Below, in pieces: positions 16,301 to 16,604 of a stretch of DNA of 16,604 bases; position 1 is the first letter of the stretch; the number at the start of each line of letters is the position of its first letter. Where the stretch lies: NCBI GenBank assembly GCA_018364635.1, contig JAGZLR010000045.1:1-16604 (forward strand). Direction: 5' to 3'. This DNA comes from Clostridiales bacterium. GTDB lineage: Bacteria; Bacillota; Clostridia; Lachnospirales; Anaerotignaceae. The notes beneath the pieces are model-generated. The model saw nothing but the letters and a program-made list of their open reading frames with translations, ran no database searches and was not told the DNA's origin. The translations under genes were made by a program, and so were the position numbers.

Positions 16301-16604
16301 AAGCGGGAACTATTGGCGCCTTGGCAGATAAAACTGCCTATGGTTTCGTAAAAAAATATTTGGATGAACGAGGGATTGTTGCTCATAATGCGGAGATTAA
16401 CAGACTGGTGAAAGGGTGTACAGGAATTAAACGTACAACAGGGCAACATCCAGGAGGACTGATGGTCGTTCCAAGCGATCACGACATTACAGAGTTTTGT
16501 CCGATCCAACGACCAGCAAATGATGTGAATAGCACGATTACCACAACACATTTTGATTACCATTCTATTAGTGGTCGTATTTTGAAGCTGGATGAACTTG
16601 GACA
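13309..16604 (+). CDS. polC: DNA polymerase III alpha subunit, PolC type, 3' end missing
   Basis: PolC is the replicative polymerase of low-GC Gram-positives and carries its own proofreading exonuclease. The window holds 1098 codons plus two bases of a protein usually near 1,450 residues; the frame is open at the right edge. In order there is an N-terminal domain (1-200, with a charged Q/E-rich helix about 170-210) and an OB-fold (about 225-335). A PHP domain follows, with HLH (338-340) and TDHG (370-373), and is split by the DEDD exonuclease starting at FDIETTG (423-429). The polymerase core begins with GSRGSVGSS (882-890), a Cys4-type zinc site around C910/C913/C934/C941/C944, and catalytic D970 and D972 in PDIDLNF. 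The sequence stops at LDELG, just before the rest of the palm. AAGGGAG precedes the ATG. It is probably transcribed with the upstream genes. Confidence 0.97.
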   Translation, partial: MVAKKFSEVFGKLSISPDVKLAFDHTKVTEVKISRKNRVMEIKLRAPFVVNEGVSPIFKSDIIRQIPGVRDVRTEIFYEMENQSREDMIRELWENILFQISEESPAAKGMMNDAQWELLENELIIKVKNNAAYFLLKKGIGNLIEKKLEKQADFIVKVRFKNIRLTKEEKESYELEQRKKETQLIANVQQAQRQVEQQREDEVQLAASENISKGILIGKEIKGDVERIINTKVEGETVVIQGYVFNVEPKEIKGGKYIVTFDITDKSDSTTVKFFCEKAVFDNQLSAVLKEDAYVKVRGTVQFDKYSKELNIMSRDISLAEKPPERMDLAEEKRVELHLHTSMSSMDGITSAEKYIKRAAKWGHKAIAITDHGVVQAFPEAMNTAKKTGVKVIYGVEAYLIDDLGNTVICPKGQSLDSTFVVFDIETTGLSNERDRITEIGAVKVNKGQIVDRFSTFVNPQCPIPEKIVELTHITDDMVKDAPVIETVLPAFMDFCQDAVLVAHNAGFDVGFIKKKGLVMGIDVNNTYLDTVELSRSLLPDLSKHKLNIVAERLGVSLEGHHRAVNDAEATAEIFIKFVDMLQEKGIYHVDDINVFSSKTVNYKKLKAHHAIILVKNQTGMRNLYELISSSHINYFFRRPRIPKSEFLKHREGLLIGSACEAGELYRALLDHRPKEIIEALVNFYDYLEIQPIGNNRFMIMSDRIETINSEEDLCNINRQIVRLGEEFHKPVVATCDVHFIDPEDEVYRRIIMAAEGFDDADKQPPLFLRTTEEMLREFTYLGEDKAKEVVITNTNLIADMIEMVKPIPDETYPPKIDGAEEQIRQIAMDKAHELYGDPLPKIVNDRLEKELNSIIKNGFSVLYIIAQRLVWKSNEDGYIVGSRGSVGSSFVAHMTGITEVNSLPAHYVCRKCKYSDFDSDVVKATQAEGGSGCDMPEKRCPVCGEILVRDGHDIPFETFLGFNGDKEPDIDLNFSGEYQQRAHAYTEELFGKGKVFKAGTIGALADKTAYGFVKKYLDERGIVAHNAEINRLVKGCTGIKRTTGQHPGGLMVVPSDHDITEFCPIQRPANDVNSTITTTHFDYHSISGRILKLDELG

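Noticed and set aside
1..16604. A novel defence, mobile or biosynthetic system hidden in the window
   Set aside because: Every stretch over 300 bp is covered by a recognised housekeeping gene. There are no transposase, toxin-antitoxin, phage or array-like signatures, and the gaps are too short to hold an extra system.

Overview
This window is a conserved housekeeping segment of an AT-rich Firmicutes chromosome. It most likely comes from the class Clostridia, probably Lachnospiraceae, judging from gene order and protein sequences; genus and species cannot be read from it. Thirteen genes are present. Eleven are complete, and the genes at the two edges (comM and polC) are cut by the window. I see no tRNA, rRNA, CRISPR array, insertion sequence, prophage gene or attachment site.

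Layout. Positions 1-1179 (minus strand) hold the 5' part of a YifB/ComM-family AAA+ ATPase gene. A 234-bp divergent intergenic region with one good sigma-A-type promoter in each direction separates it from dprA (DNA processing protein, 1414-2745), which is followed after 26 bp by topA (DNA topoisomerase I, 2772-4862). A strong promoter (4879-4907) and a structured leader then open the translation and envelope cluster: rpsB (ribosomal protein S2), tsf (EF-Ts), pyrH (UMP kinase), frr (ribosome recycling factor), uppS (undecaprenyl diphosphate synthase), cdsA (CDP-diacylglycerol synthase), dxr (MEP-pathway reductoisomerase), rseP (site-2 protease), ispG (MEP-pathway 4Fe-4S enzyme) and the first three quarters of polC (replicative DNA polymerase).

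How the genes work together. rpsB, tsf and frr serve translation and pyrH supplies UDP/UTP precursors. dxr and ispG make isoprenoid precursors that UppS turns into the undecaprenyl lipid carrier of wall synthesis. cdsA feeds phospholipid synthesis, and rseP acts in envelope proteolysis. Three hairpins lie between cistrons: rpsB/tsf, tsf/pyrH and frr/uppS. The first two are convincing intrinsic terminators. No strong new promoter follows them, so they probably work as partial terminators that step down expression along the operon. From uppS to polC the genes are packed with 13-20 bp gaps and look co-transcribed.

The gene content is textbook, and I do not find an undescribed system. The points worth a second look are regulatory or structural: the fold-back rpsB leader, the inter-cistronic terminators, an unusually long charged linker in DprA, a 13-bp tandem duplication at the dprA stop codon, a TTG start for dxr beside an A8 tract, and the direct topA-rpsB junction, without the block of genes that Bacillus carries there.
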